Of a stretch of DNA of 64,000 bases, positions 23,450 through 32,807 are shown in pieces (positions within the stretch are counted from its first letter, which is position 1; each line of letters opens with the position of its first letter). Source of the DNA: Chania fonticola_B (GTDB taxonomy: Bacteria > Pseudomonadota > Gammaproteobacteria > Enterobacterales > Enterobacteriaceae); NCBI RefSeq assembly GCF_048537545.1, contig NZ_CP183218.1. One strand, given 5' to 3'. The position numbers were made by a program, and so were the translations under genes. Under the pieces are notes generated by a model. The model saw nothing but the letters and a program-made list of their open reading frames with translations, ran no database searches and had not been told where the DNA came from.

Positions 23450-26235
23450 GGTAACACCTCAAGAATATTTTCGGCACGAACAGGCAAATCACGGAACCGA
23501 TGACCGGTGGCGTGGGCAATGGCGTTAACCAATGCGGCAACCACAGGGATCATGACCACTTCCGCCATCCCTTTCGGCGGATCGGTTTCCGAGAGCGCAG
23601 GAAGGATGTCACCGGTCTGTTTCCAGACAGCCACATCGCTGGCACGCGGCAAATGGTAACGGTTAAAGTTCCAGGTGCCGTTACCCGGCCCATCTTCGTA
23701 CAGCGGTAAATACTCATGCAGCGCATGGCCGATCCCCATCGCCAAACCGCCCTGTAGCTGGCCGGAAACCAGCTCAGGCACGATCAGGTTGCCACACTCC
23801 ATAATCGAATGATGATTTAGCAGTTCAACCTTGCCGGTAGCGATATCTACCGCCACTTCTACCAGCGTACCCACGGCGCTGTAATAGGTCACAGCTGCGT
23901 TATTACGTTGGGTTGGCGGGTAATAAACCTGCTCACGTGCCAGAGTGCTGAATTCGCCGTTGCCAATGCGTAGCGACAAACCGTCGACAGGCAGGCGCTC
24001 GCTGTGATTATTCAGCTTGAAGTCCGCTTCAGCCCACTGCCAGCGGTTGAAGACGTGCACCACTGCGCCAGTCAGGTTGCCCATCTGATAGGCTTTCTTC
24101 GCCAACAGCTCAAACGGTAATATCTGCATACCGGCCGCTGTCAGCCCCCCCTCGACCCAGCGAGCATCTTCTTTACGCACCACCAGCGGTGCCGCCTGGC
24201 CGCCACCAATGCCAGACTGCCAGATAGATAGCGCGGCAGGCCACAGCCCCTGTTCAAACACCAACCGGGCCGCTTCGCGCGTGCTGTGCGAGAAATAGTA
24301 AGCGGAGTTGCTGGCGCTGGAAGGTGAGCAGTAGCTTGGCGTCCAGTTCGGATTGGTTTGCAGCTTGTCCTGCTCATCCTGCGACATCGTGTAGGGATCG
24401 CCGCTGGTCACCATCGGCAACAGGGACCAATCGGTCACCGAGAAATGAGCCTCATCCGCCGGTTTACCCAGCCATTGTGCACATAGCACCGACTGCGACG
24501 TTGACATGCCGGTGCCCATTTCTGCCCCGCTGTGATACAGCAAGATACGCCCGTCCTCGCTGAACTCCACGCGAGCAAAGGAAGTTTCGGCTCCAGTGCC
24601 AAAGTCTTTCTGCACGCACCCAAAACCCACGCCATAACGCTTACCGGGATATTGGCTCTCAAACTCGGCCTTGCGTTCGGCGCGTTTGCGCCAAATCTCA
24701 TGCTGTGAGGCTTTTACCAGCACTTCATCGGCGCGAATGGCTCCTGCCGGGATCGCCCCCTGGGTATTTTTCATGCCGGACTTAAGCACGTTGCGCAAAC
24801 GAAATTCGATCGGATCGAGCTTCAGCTCTTGTGCCAATTCATCCATCATCATCTCGGTAGCGGCCATGCTTTGCAATGTGCCGTAGCCACGTGCGGAACC
24901 CGCATCAATGGCACGAGAGGCCAACCCGACAGAGGAAAGATCGCTTTTCGGGAAGTAGTAAATCGACTGTGCCGCCGTCGCGCCAACCATCACCACCGAT
25001 GGCGTAAAGTTACAGCGCCCACCACCGTCGGCGGTCATCGCCCCTTGGAAGGCCTGCAATATGCCCGTCTGCTTGTCTACCGCAATGCGGTAATCCATAT
25101 CGAAGGCATGGCGCTTGATCGAGGTCTGGAACTGCTCGTAGCGGTCATTAGCCAGCCGTACCGGTAGCCCGTCACCGTACAGCGCGGCAACCGCACCGTA
25201 ATACGGGAAGTTATAGTGATCTTTTGAGCCGTAGCCCACGGTGTAACAAGGGTGCAGGATCAGCTGTTTGACCGGCTGATGACGTTTGGCCAACATACGT
25301 GGCATTTCGTCCGCCACCTCCTGCGGGGACTGGGTCGGGATCACCAGATGCAAGGTCTGGCTGGCGGTATCAAACCAGCCGTTGGCGTTGTCTGGCTCCA
25401 AGGCCGAAGTATCAACAGATTGTGTGGTATAGCGGCGTGACATTACCAACCAGTCCTGCGGTGGGGTTTGCAGCTGGTCGGCAATCATCCCGGCGTAATA
25501 CATGCCTTCCTGATCCAGCTTGCCGCCCTCACGTCCTTCCGGCCACACCGGCAAATGTCTGCGCATTGACAGCGGGAAGATAGGGGTGTCTTTCAAGCTG
25601 GAGAAGCGATCGTCATCGAATGGCTGTTCGCCCCCGACGCGCACGTAGCGGAAGCTGCCCCAAGGATCGCGCTGTAACGGGCCGGTTTGAGTACCATACT
25701 GGATCACTTCGTCGTGGAATTTCAGCTTGTCTTTGGCAAAGCGGAAACGAGCAAAATCATGATAAATCAGGATTGCCACCGCATGGCCGAGATAGGCTGG
25801 GGTTTTCCCTGTAGGCAGCAGCATGTCATCGCCATAAAACGCCGGGAAGGCCAAACCGTCACGCTCAAGATCTTCCGCCGTTACTATCCGATCCGGTTGC
25901 AGATCGTCACCCAGCAAGGAGAGATCGATGCCAGTAAACAGACGATCGGCTTTAGTGGCGCGCAGAATAAAGGCATGAGCCTGCTGCTGCGGCCAATGCG
26001 GCATATCAACGGCACGAATATCACGGGCAAACACTTTCTGGCCCATGACCTTGGAGCGGCCATCTATACGGTAGCGAATGCGTTTAGTCTGCGCATCCCA
26101 GTTGGGCGATTGCAGGATCTTTTGCTCAAACAACGCGGCATAGGCGCGGCTGTAAAGAGGCGCGAGGTAGACAGACACCCCCGCTATCACGGCACCTTTG
26201 ATAAAGCGGCGTCGTGACGGGTTGAAATTGCTCAT
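23446..26235 (-). CDS. molybdopterin-binding subunit of a periplasmic aldehyde or N-heterocycle oxidoreductase (IorB-like)
   Basis: This 929-residue large subunit belongs to the xanthine dehydrogenase family. The N-terminus carries a twin-arginine signal (SRRRFIKGAVIAG, residues 7-19) followed by a hydrophobic stretch to YSRAYA, so the folded cofactor-loaded enzyme is exported. The body resembles the isoquinoline 1-oxidoreductase beta subunit type. It is first in an operon with the [2Fe-2S] and cytochrome c genes, and divergent from MocA- and XdhC-like genes. The substrate cannot be read from the sequence; aldehydes or N-heterocycles are possible. Confidence 0.9.
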   Translation of the reverse strand: MSNFNPSRRRFIKGAVIAGVSVYLAPLYSRAYAALFEQKILQSPNWDAQTKRIRYRIDGRSKVMGQKVFARDIRAVDMPHWPQQQAHAFILRATKADRLFTGIDLSLLGDDLQPDRIVTAEDLERDGLAFPAFYGDDMLLPTGKTPAYLGHAVAILIYHDFARFRFAKDKLKFHDEVIQYGTQTGPLQRDPWGSFRYVRVGGEQPFDDDRFSSLKDTPIFPLSMRRHLPVWPEGREGGKLDQEGMYYAGMIADQLQTPPQDWLVMSRRYTTQSVDTSALEPDNANGWFDTASQTLHLVIPTQSPQEVADEMPRMLAKRHQPVKQLILHPCYTVGYGSKDHYNFPYYGAVAALYGDGLPVRLANDRYEQFQTSIKRHAFDMDYRIAVDKQTGILQAFQGAMTADGGGRCNFTPSVVMVGATAAQSIYYFPKSDLSSVGLASRAIDAGSARGYGTLQSMAATEMMMDELAQELKLDPIEFRLRNVLKSGMKNTQGAIPAGAIRADEVLVKASQHEIWRKRAERKAEFESQYPGKRYGVGFGCVQKDFGTGAETSFARVEFSEDGRILLYHSGAEMGTGMSTSQSVLCAQWLGKPADEAHFSVTDWSLLPMVTSGDPYTMSQDEQDKLQTNPNWTPSYCSPSSASNSAYYFSHSTREAARLVFEQGLWPAALSIWQSGIGGGQAAPLVVRKEDARWVEGGLTAAGMQILPFELLAKKAYQMGNLTGAVVHVFNRWQWAEADFKLNNHSERLPVDGLSLRIGNGEFSTLAREQVYYPPTQRNNAAVTYYSAVGTLVEVAVDIATGKVELLNHHSIMECGNLIVPELVSGQLQGGLAMGIGHALHEYLPLYEDGPGNGTWNFNRYHLPRASDVAVWKQTGDILPALSETDPPKGMAEVVMIPVVAALVNAIAHATGHRFRDLPVRAENILEVLP

Positions 26236-26364
26236 AAAATATCCTTTACGTTCTTATTTACCCCTGGTATCCAGATGCGGGCATTAGCGCCGTACCCCGA
26301 AGGATGGAGGTAAGTCGTTTTTTATCGGTTTTGTTGCGCAACCGCGGGTAACCTTGCCGAAGAC

Positions 26365-26386
26365 GTTATAATCATAAGCTTATAAC
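26365..26386. promoter_or_regulatory. inverted repeat in the hydroxylase/mocA divergent promoter region
   Basis: GTTATAA-N8-TTATAAC is an exact 7-bp inverted repeat between the divergent large-subunit and MocA-like genes. A second, TTTCAT-AAA-ATGAAA, lies at 26415-26429. Either could be an operator, but no regulator gene lies beside the operon. Confidence 0.4.
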
Positions 26387-26490
26387 CAAAATTATGTGAG
26401 CATTAACATTTTGTTTTCATAAAATGAAACACTTGGAAATATATAATGCCTCTATAGTGTGGCTGATTTGCGCAAACGCGGGCAGAAAAG

Positions 26491-27072
26491 ATGACGACAG
26501 GTATCGTAATTACCGCCGCCGGGCGGGGTGAGCGTTTTATTCAGGCCGGTGGCAGTGGCAACAAACTGAATGCCCTATTGCAGGGTAAAACGGTGTTTGA
26601 ACATACGCTGCAACAGGCGCTAGCCTCCGGCTTACCGGTGCAGGTCGTCACCCGGCCAGAAAACCTGCCGGTACAACAGGTGTGTGCCGCGCATCAGGTT
26701 CCCTGCACCTTACTGGCCAGCGGTGGTCTGGGTGAGTCAATTGCTGCCGGAGTAGCCGCAACGGCAGACTGGGACGGCTGGCTGATCCATTTGGCGGATA
26801 TGCCTTTTGTTTCAACGCAGATCTTTGTACAGGTTGCCGCAGCCCTTAGCCAACACGACATCGTACGCCCCTGTTTCCAACAACAGCCCGGGCACCCGGT
26901 GGGTTTCACCGCCATTTTGCGCAAACAACTGTGTGCGTTACGTGGCGATAATGGTGCGCGGGAACTGCTAAGCAGTCACGGGCAGGTCTACCTGCTCCAT
27001 CTCGATAAACCGAGCATCGTGCAAGATATCGATCTCCCTTCTCAGCTAGTGGCCAACGAGTCCGTTAATTAA
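26491..27072 (+). CDS. MocA-like molybdenum cofactor nucleotidyltransferase
   Basis: This 193-residue protein starts with the nucleotidyltransferase motif ITAAGRGERF, followed by a lysine-containing GNKLNALLQGKTVFEH, and carries HLADMPFV around the metal-binding aspartate. This is the MobA/MocA pattern; MocA adds CMP to molybdopterin to give the cytosine dinucleotide used by xanthine oxidase-family hydroxylases. It overlaps xdhC by one base and is divergent from the hydroxylase operon, so it most likely serves that enzyme. Confidence 0.88.
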   Translation: MTTGIVITAAGRGERFIQAGGSGNKLNALLQGKTVFEHTLQQALASGLPVQVVTRPENLPVQQVCAAHQVPCTLLASGGLGESIAAGVAATADWDGWLIHLADMPFVSTQIFVQVAAALSQHDIVRPCFQQQPGHPVGFTAILRKQLCALRGDNGARELLSSHGQVYLLHLDKPSIVQDIDLPSQLVANESVN

Positions 27073-28046
27073 TGCAGCATCTTGATATCACCGTAGTCAG
27101 CCAAGCCATCAACTGGCTGGAACAGCAGCCGGTATGGCTGTGTACCGTATTGAACACTTATGGCTCATCACCACGTTCACCTGGCGCGTTGATGGTGGCG
27201 ACCCGCGACGGACACTATTGTGGATCGTTATCCGGTGGCTGCGTGGAAGAGGACTTTTTGCGCCGTCTGGCGGAGGGAGAATATCAAGCCGCCAGCCAGG
27301 TGATCCGCTACGGCGCTGGCGGGCTAACCCCCAGCGTGGCGCTGCCCTGCGGTGGCGTGCTGGACGTATTGATCGAGCATCTGCCCGCAGGCCCTGCCAG
27401 CATTAGCTACTTGCGCAATATCGCCGAGGCATTGGCTGGCCATCATGCGCTGATCAAACACCTGACCTTGCCCAATGCCTGTAGCGCACTGGAAACCACC
27501 AGCTTTGCCAGCGCAACCCAGGTCGTGCGCAACCAACAGGAGATCCAGTTGCACATCGCCGCCGCTCCTCGGTTGCTGATTGCCGGGCTTTCCAGCGTGG
27601 CGCTGTATTGCGCCGACTTTGCCAGCGCACTCGGCTTTGAAGTGTTGGTATGCGAAAACCGCCCGGAAGCGTTGGAAAACTTCGCCACGCAGCTCAAACC
27701 GCATATCACCTTGCTGCGCCAGTTCCCGGCCAAATTCATTGAGGCAGGCGGTTGCCACGCCAACACCGCGATTGTGGCGCTGACCCACGATCCGCGTATG
27801 GATGATTTAACCCTGATGGAGGCGATCTACACCCCGGCGTTTTACATCGGCGCGATGGGTTCCCAACGGAACAGCGATCGCCGCCGCCAGCGGCTGCAAC
27901 AAATCGCCGAATTCAGCCCGCAGGAACTCGGCCGCATCCATGCGCCCATCGGCCTGCCGCTCGGCAGTAAAACCCCGGCGGAGATCGCACTGGCTGTGAT
28001 GGCCGATATCGTGCAGCAGAAGAACCAGCTCCGCCAACCCATTTGA
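27072..28046 (+). CDS. XdhC/CoxF family maturation protein
   Basis: This 324-residue protein has the XdhC N-terminal domain (WLCTVLNTYGSSPRSPGALM, then GSLSGGCVEEDF) and a C-terminal Rossmann-like XdhC domain (about residues 165-310). Such proteins bind and protect the molybdenum cofactor, promote its sulfuration and load it into xanthine oxidase-family enzymes. It is coupled to the MocA-like gene. Its client is presumably the divergent hydroxylase. Confidence 0.9.
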   Translation: MQHLDITVVSQAINWLEQQPVWLCTVLNTYGSSPRSPGALMVATRDGHYCGSLSGGCVEEDFLRRLAEGEYQAASQVIRYGAGGLTPSVALPCGGVLDVLIEHLPAGPASISYLRNIAEALAGHHALIKHLTLPNACSALETTSFASATQVVRNQQEIQLHIAAAPRLLIAGLSSVALYCADFASALGFEVLVCENRPEALENFATQLKPHITLLRQFPAKFIEAGGCHANTAIVALTHDPRMDDLTLMEAIYTPAFYIGAMGSQRNSDRRRQRLQQIAEFSPQELGRIHAPIGLPLGSKTPAEIALAVMADIVQQKNQLRQPI

Positions 28047-28095
28047 GTACCTGGCGCGATCCCTCCGGCTATGGCAAATCATTAGCCACCCAAAA

Positions 28096-28111
28096 ATGAA
28101 AGCGATTACAC
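28096..28111. promoter_or_regulatory. upstream GalR/GalS-type operator
   Basis: ATGAAAGCGATTACAC matches the Gal operator consensus GTGTAANCGNTTACAC at all but two positions. It lies about 108 bp centre-to-centre from the strongest site, close to the O-E/O-I spacing of the E. coli gal operon. Confidence 0.6.
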
Positions 28112-28203
28112 AAATAGAAATAACAAGCCCAACAGATAACCTTAAACCATGGTTTAACATGTCATATTCATGATGTTAAATGTGAATCAATAAACGAATT
28201 CAA

Positions 28204-28219
28204 GTGTAATCGATTACAC
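28204..28219. promoter_or_regulatory. GalR/GalS operator, perfect consensus
   Basis: GTGTAATCGATTACAC is a perfect palindrome and fits every fixed base of the Gal operator consensus. It lies about 90 bp upstream of galP. Confidence 0.85.
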
Positions 28220-28222
28220 CAA

Positions 28223-28238
28223 GTGTGATCGATAGCAC
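28223..28238. promoter_or_regulatory. downstream GalR/GalS-type operator
   Basis: GTGTGATCGATAGCAC follows the perfect site with a 19-bp centre spacing and matches the consensus except at two bases. The pair may bind repressor side by side. Confidence 0.6.
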
Positions 28239-28307
28239 GTTAAATCATCACCCAGACCAATAACATAGCCTACTAACGAATCATCTCTTTGGTTAACCGA
28301 GGCCGTT

Positions 28308-29702
28308 ATGAGTACATCATCAACAAGTAAAGGCAGATCGAATGCCCAAATGACCTTCTTTGTCTGTTTTCTGGCAGCACTGGCAGGCTTATTGTTTGGA
28401 CTGGATATCGGCGTGATCGCCGGAGCATTACCTTTTATTGCTCATGAGTTCCAAATCACTTCCCAGCAACAAGAATGGGTGGTGAGCTCAATGATGTTCG
28501 GCGCAGCGGTTGGCGCTGTCGGCAGTGGCTGGCTCTCTTACCGGCTGGGGCGCAAATACAGCCTGATGATTGGCGCCGTGCTGTTTGTCATTGGCTCGCT
28601 TTGCTCTGCTTTCGCCCCTAACAACGAGGTGCTGCTGGTTTCCCGCGTTCTGCTCGGCCTGGCAGTGGGCATCGCATCCTTCACTGCTCCGCTGTACCTT
28701 TCTGAAATCGCGCCTGAGCGCATTCGCGGTAGCATGATTTCCATGTACCAGTTAATGATTACGATAGGGATCCTGGGGGCTTATCTGTCCGATACGGCTT
28801 TCAGCTACAGCGGTTCATGGCGCTGGATGCTGGGTATTATCACCCTTCCGGCTTTGTTGCTGTTCGTTGGCGTGTTCTTCCTGCCCCGCAGCCCTCGCTG
28901 GTTAGCATCACGTGGCCGTGATGCAGAAGCCAGGAAAGTGCTGGAAATGCTGCGAGATACTACTGATCAGGCGAAGGCCGAACTCGATGAGATCCGTGAA
29001 AGCCTGAAAATAAAGCAAAGCGGCTGGGCACTATTCAAAGACAACAAGAATTTCCGCCGCGCAGTCTATCTTGGCGTATTACTTCAGGTCATGCAGCAGT
29101 TTACCGGCATGAATGTCATTATGTATTACGCGCCGAAAATTTTCGATCTGGCCGGTTTTGCCAGTACTGCGCAACAAATGTGGGGAACGGTGATCGTCGG
29201 TTTAGTCAACGTGCTGGCAACCTTTATAGCCATCGGCCTGGTGGACCGTTGGGGCCGTAAACCTACGCTGAAGCTGGGCTTCCTGGTGATGGCCATCGGC
29301 ATGGGGACATTGGGTACCATGATGAATATCGGCATGGATACGCCTGCGGCTCAATACTTCGCGATACTGATGTTGCTGATGTTTATTGTCGGTTTTGCCA
29401 TGAGTGCCGGCCCGCTGATTTGGGTATTGTGTTCAGAGATCCAACCGCTTAAAGGCCGTGATTTCGGTATCACCTGCTCAACGACGGTAAACTGGATCGC
29501 CAACATGATCGTGGGGGCCACCTTCCTGACGATGCTCAACAATCTGGGCAGCGCAAATACCTTCTGGATCTATGCCGGACTGAACCTGATATTTATCTTC
29601 ATTACTATTGCCCTGATACCTGAAACCAAAAATATCTCTCTGGAACATATCGAGCGAAATTTGATGACTGGGAAACCGCTACGGGAGATTGGTTCACACT
29701 GA
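28308..29702 (+). CDS. galP: galactose:proton symporter GalP
   Basis: This 464-residue sugar porter of the major facilitator superfamily is the same length as E. coli GalP and very similar along its length. It has twelve transmembrane segments and the family motifs GSGWLSYRLGRK, LPRSPRW and PETKNISLEH. It imports galactose and related hexoses with protons across the inner membrane. It is preceded by three Gal-type operators, so GalR/GalS control is likely. It is adjacent to sprT in E. coli, but here three genes intervene. Confidence 0.95.
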   Translation: MSTSSTSKGRSNAQMTFFVCFLAALAGLLFGLDIGVIAGALPFIAHEFQITSQQQEWVVSSMMFGAAVGAVGSGWLSYRLGRKYSLMIGAVLFVIGSLCSAFAPNNEVLLVSRVLLGLAVGIASFTAPLYLSEIAPERIRGSMISMYQLMITIGILGAYLSDTAFSYSGSWRWMLGIITLPALLLFVGVFFLPRSPRWLASRGRDAEARKVLEMLRDTTDQAKAELDEIRESLKIKQSGWALFKDNKNFRRAVYLGVLLQVMQQFTGMNVIMYYAPKIFDLAGFASTAQQMWGTVIVGLVNVLATFIAIGLVDRWGRKPTLKLGFLVMAIGMGTLGTMMNIGMDTPAAQYFAILMLLMFIVGFAMSAGPLIWVLCSEIQPLKGRDFGITCSTTVNWIANMIVGATFLTMLNNLGSANTFWIYAGLNLIFIFITIALIPETKNISLEHIERNLMTGKPLREIGSH

Positions 29703-29716
29703 TCGAGGCCTTTGAT

Positions 29717-29737
29717 TACCGCCCGTTTCGGGCGGTA
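29717..29737. terminator. hairpin between convergent galP and the AraC-type gene
   Basis: TACCGCCCG/CGGGCGGTA forms a perfect 9-bp stem with a TTT loop. Only a weak T-containing tail (CTTCT) follows galP, so termination is probable but not strong. It may serve both genes. Confidence 0.6.
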
Positions 29738-29756
29738 CTTCTATCCGCAACGGCAA

Positions 29757-30647
29757 TCAGGAGCGCTGACTGGTTTTCTCTGCAAAGGCTTTGTCTGGCA
29801 CAATCGGGATTAGATACTCATATTCCAGGTACAGCTCTTCATCGCTATCGAGCGAGTAGCTATGCTGCGCGATATCGTATCCTTCACGGCGTACCAGATT
29901 AAACTGCGGCAGAAGTTTGGTATAAACGCTGGCGATATACTCATGAAGGGCTACCGGCTTGCCAACATAGCGAAAGCGGCAATAACCGCCGCTGATTTCC
30001 GGGAGTTCCAGCAACGATTTACCCTGGGCGATAGCTTTATCAACCGCAACAAAATAGTCGACCTTCACCCGCTCACCATCCGGCGTAAAATTGGTCAGCG
30101 CATAAAGTTTGTCTGGATTTAATCTAAACTCATCACAAAAACGATCCTTTATTTCATCACGAATTGCAGCGTGGGATTTGCCCAACTGTTCAATCTCGAT
30201 GTGATAAGAATAATACTGGCCGACCAGCGAGTAGCTGTCTGGTTTAACCTCAACATAATCAATAGAGATATCGCTAGGTTGATTTAGCGACAGCGATTGC
30301 ACCAGATGGCTGAAGTCACAATTCTGGGCTTTACGGTAGGCACTAGGTGTGACAGAGAAATGTTTTTTGAAACAGCGTGAGAATGTCTGTTGGGAATCGA
30401 ACTGATACTCCAACGAAATATCCAGAATGCTTTTCTGCGTAAAGCGTAATGAGAAGGCCGCCAGAAAGAGGCGACGGGCGCGGATATAAGCAGCAAGTGG
30501 CAGGTTGGTCTGTTGGCGGAACATGCGCTGCAGATACCATTTCGAGTAGCCGGACTTTTCGCAAACAATATCCAGTGATAGTGGGTTGCGTAGGTTGTTT
30601 TCTATCCAGACCAGTAACTCTTTGATATGCGTTTCCTGCGTCACCAT
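29757..30647 (-). CDS. Rob-like AraC-family regulator
   Basis: This roughly 296-residue protein has an N-terminal double helix-turn-helix of the SoxS/MarA/Rob type (about residues 7-105, with SGYSKWYLQRMFRQQT). A C-terminal GyrI-like ligand-binding domain follows. That architecture is Rob's, and length agrees. I start at MVTQETHIKELLVW (30647), after TAGGAAAAG; the upstream ATG lacks such a site. It may be a Rob paralogue rather than Rob itself, since rob is usually next to creA. The target genes are unknown. Confidence 0.8.
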   Translation of the reverse strand: MVTQETHIKELLVWIENNLRNPLSLDIVCEKSGYSKWYLQRMFRQQTNLPLAAYIRARRLFLAAFSLRFTQKSILDISLEYQFDSQQTFSRCFKKHFSVTPSAYRKAQNCDFSHLVQSLSLNQPSDISIDYVEVKPDSYSLVGQYYSYHIEIEQLGKSHAAIRDEIKDRFCDEFRLNPDKLYALTNFTPDGERVKVDYFVAVDKAIAQGKSLLELPEISGGYCRFRYVGKPVALHEYIASVYTKLLPQFNLVRREGYDIAQHSYSLDSDEELYLEYEYLIPIVPDKAFAEKTSQRS

Positions 30648-30772
30648 TACTTTTCCTAGCCAAAATTGTCCACGGCAATGGTATACAGATTTATTTAGAG
30701 CGTCCAAAGCGACGACACTATTTTACAAAGGCTGACGAATTCATAGCAAACATCGCAGCTTGTTACTCACAG

Positions 30773-30796
30773 AAAAGCCGCCCACCAGGGGCGGCT
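30773..30796 (-). terminator. rho-independent terminator of fumA
   Basis: In the fumA direction AGCCGCCC pairs with GGGCGGCT around a 5-base loop, followed by TTTTC. It lies just past the fumA stop. Confidence 0.85.
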
Positions 30797-30806
30797 ATCA
30801 ATCAGA

Positions 30807-32453
30807 TTACTTCACACAGCGCGTGCATTGAGATTCCTGGATCTTCTGGAAGAAATCATTCCCTTTGTCATCCACCAGAATAAAGGCCGGGAAATCTTCC
30901 ACTTCAATTTTCCAGATCGCTTCCATACCCAGTTCAGGATATTCCACGCACTCCAGGCTCTTGATACTCTGCTGTGCCAGCACCGCAGCCGGGCCACCAA
31001 TGCTGCCAAGATAGAATCCGCCGTGCTTATGGCAGGCATCCGTCACCTGCTGGCTGCGGTTACCTTTGGCCAGCATGATCATGCTGCCGCCGTGTGACTG
31101 CAGCAGATCGACATAGGAGTCCATGCGCCCTGCCGTGGTTGGCCCCAGAGAACCCGAAGCATAACCTTCTGGCGTTTTGGCCGGGCCCGCGTAATAGATC
31201 GGGTGATCTTTCACGTACTGCGGCAAACCTTCTCCACGATCCAGGCGCTCTTTCAGCTTGGCATGGGCAATATCACGCCCAACGATGATGGTGCCGCTCA
31301 GGGAAAGGCGGGTAGAGACCGGATACTGTGACAGCTGCTTGAGGATTTCGGCCATCGGGCGGTTCAGGTCCACCTTGATCGCTTCCCCTTCACCCGCGCG
31401 GCGCAGTTCCTGTGGGATAAATTTACCTGGGTTATGTTCCAGTTTCTCCAGCCAGATCCCCTCACGGTTGATCTTACCTTTGATATTACGGTCGGCGGAG
31501 CAGGAAACCCCCATCCCCACCGGGCAAGAAGCGCCATGGCGTGGCAAACGCACTACGCGCACATCGTGGGCAAAGTATTTGCCGCCAAACTGTGCACCCA
31601 GCCCCAAATTCTGGGCTTCTTTCAGCAGTTCCTCTTCCAGCGCCACATCGCGGAACGCCTGGCCGTGTGCGTTGCCTTCGGTTGGCAGCTCATCATAATA
31701 TTTGGTTGAAGCCAGCTTCACGGTCTTCAGCGTAGCTTCCGCCGAAGTGCCGCCAATCACAAAGGCCACGTGGTATGGTGGACAGGCCGCGGTGCCCAGA
31801 GTACGCATCTTGTCGACCAGATAGTCTTTCAACTTACCTGGGGACAGCAGCGCTTTGGTTTCCTGATACAGATAGGTTTTGTTAGCCGAACCACCGCCCT
31901 TGGCGATGCACAGGAATTTATACTCGTCACCATCCACGCTGTAGAGATCGATCTGCGCAGGTAAGTTGCTGCCGGTATTGACCTCCCGATACATATCCAG
32001 CGCGGCGTTTTGCGAATAGCGCAGGTTGTCTTCGATAAAGGTGTTGTATACCCCACGCGACAAGGCTTCTTCGTCCCCGCCTCCGGTCCAGACGCGCTGG
32101 CCTTTTTTACCCATGATGATCGCCGTGCCGGTATCCTGGCAGGTTGGCAAAATACCCTTGGCGGCGATTTCTGAGTTACGCAAAAATTGCAGCGCAACGT
32201 ACTTGTCGTTCTCACTGGCATCGGGGTCATTGAGGATATCCGCCACCTGCTGCTGATGCGCAGGGCGCAACATGAACGAGGCGTCGTGGAAGGCGTGCTG
32301 GGCGAGCAGAGTCAGGGCTTGCGGGTCAACTTTGAGGACTTCCTGGCCGGCAAATTCGCCGACGGAAACGTGGTCACGGCTTAGCAGATAGTATTCGGTA
32401 TCGTCTTTCTTCAGCGGGAACGGATCTTGATAATGGAACGGTTTATTCGACAT
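30807..32453 (-). CDS. fumA: class I fumarate hydratase
   Basis: This 548-residue oxygen-sensitive [4Fe-4S] fumarase interconverts fumarate and malate in the TCA cycle. Start MSNKPFHYQDPFPLKKDDTE at 32453 gives the exact FumA/FumB length; an upstream in-frame ATG would add 43 residues and is rejected. It is distant from fumC and dcuB, so FumA versus FumB cannot be settled from context. The 354-bp upstream gap is its probable promoter region. Confidence 0.94.
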   Translation of the reverse strand: MSNKPFHYQDPFPLKKDDTEYYLLSRDHVSVGEFAGQEVLKVDPQALTLLAQHAFHDASFMLRPAHQQQVADILNDPDASENDKYVALQFLRNSEIAAKGILPTCQDTGTAIIMGKKGQRVWTGGGDEEALSRGVYNTFIEDNLRYSQNAALDMYREVNTGSNLPAQIDLYSVDGDEYKFLCIAKGGGSANKTYLYQETKALLSPGKLKDYLVDKMRTLGTAACPPYHVAFVIGGTSAEATLKTVKLASTKYYDELPTEGNAHGQAFRDVALEEELLKEAQNLGLGAQFGGKYFAHDVRVVRLPRHGASCPVGMGVSCSADRNIKGKINREGIWLEKLEHNPGKFIPQELRRAGEGEAIKVDLNRPMAEILKQLSQYPVSTRLSLSGTIIVGRDIAHAKLKERLDRGEGLPQYVKDHPIYYAGPAKTPEGYASGSLGPTTAGRMDSYVDLLQSHGGSMIMLAKGNRSQQVTDACHKHGGFYLGSIGGPAAVLAQQSIKSLECVEYPELGMEAIWKIEVEDFPAFILVDDKGNDFFQKIQESQCTRCVK

Positions 32454-32807
32454 TGATCTCTCACTTGCAACATCAGCTGCGTTAAATTCACACTTACCCA
32501 GCGTGCTCGGGGCGCGCTGCGTCAAAAAAACTCCCCACACCTTACGTATTTTTAGGTAGTCAGTTATTGCGCCAAATCGCAAAATAACCTCTATTAACGT
32601 AGGGACTTAACGCTGGCGTTGTTTTTCTGACCTCATCCGGTGAGAACTGCGGGTACAGACTCATCATGCACGGATTATTATCCCGCAGTTAACACAATGA
32701 TTACAATCAATGTGAGTCGATCGGCTTATCATTGTAGGAAAATAGCATTGCAACGATTTCCTTACGGCCCCGTTTCCACACCAAGCCGTTTTCATTCATC
32801 ACCTAGG
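32454..32807. promoter_or_regulatory. fumA upstream region
   Basis: This 354-bp gap lies between the rlhA stop and fumA, both on the minus strand. It must hold the fumA promoter. I see an AT-rich stretch (TTGATTGTAATCATTGTGTTAA in part) that could bind ArcA-type regulators, but no clean consensus and no protein frame with a ribosome-binding site. Confidence 0.45.
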
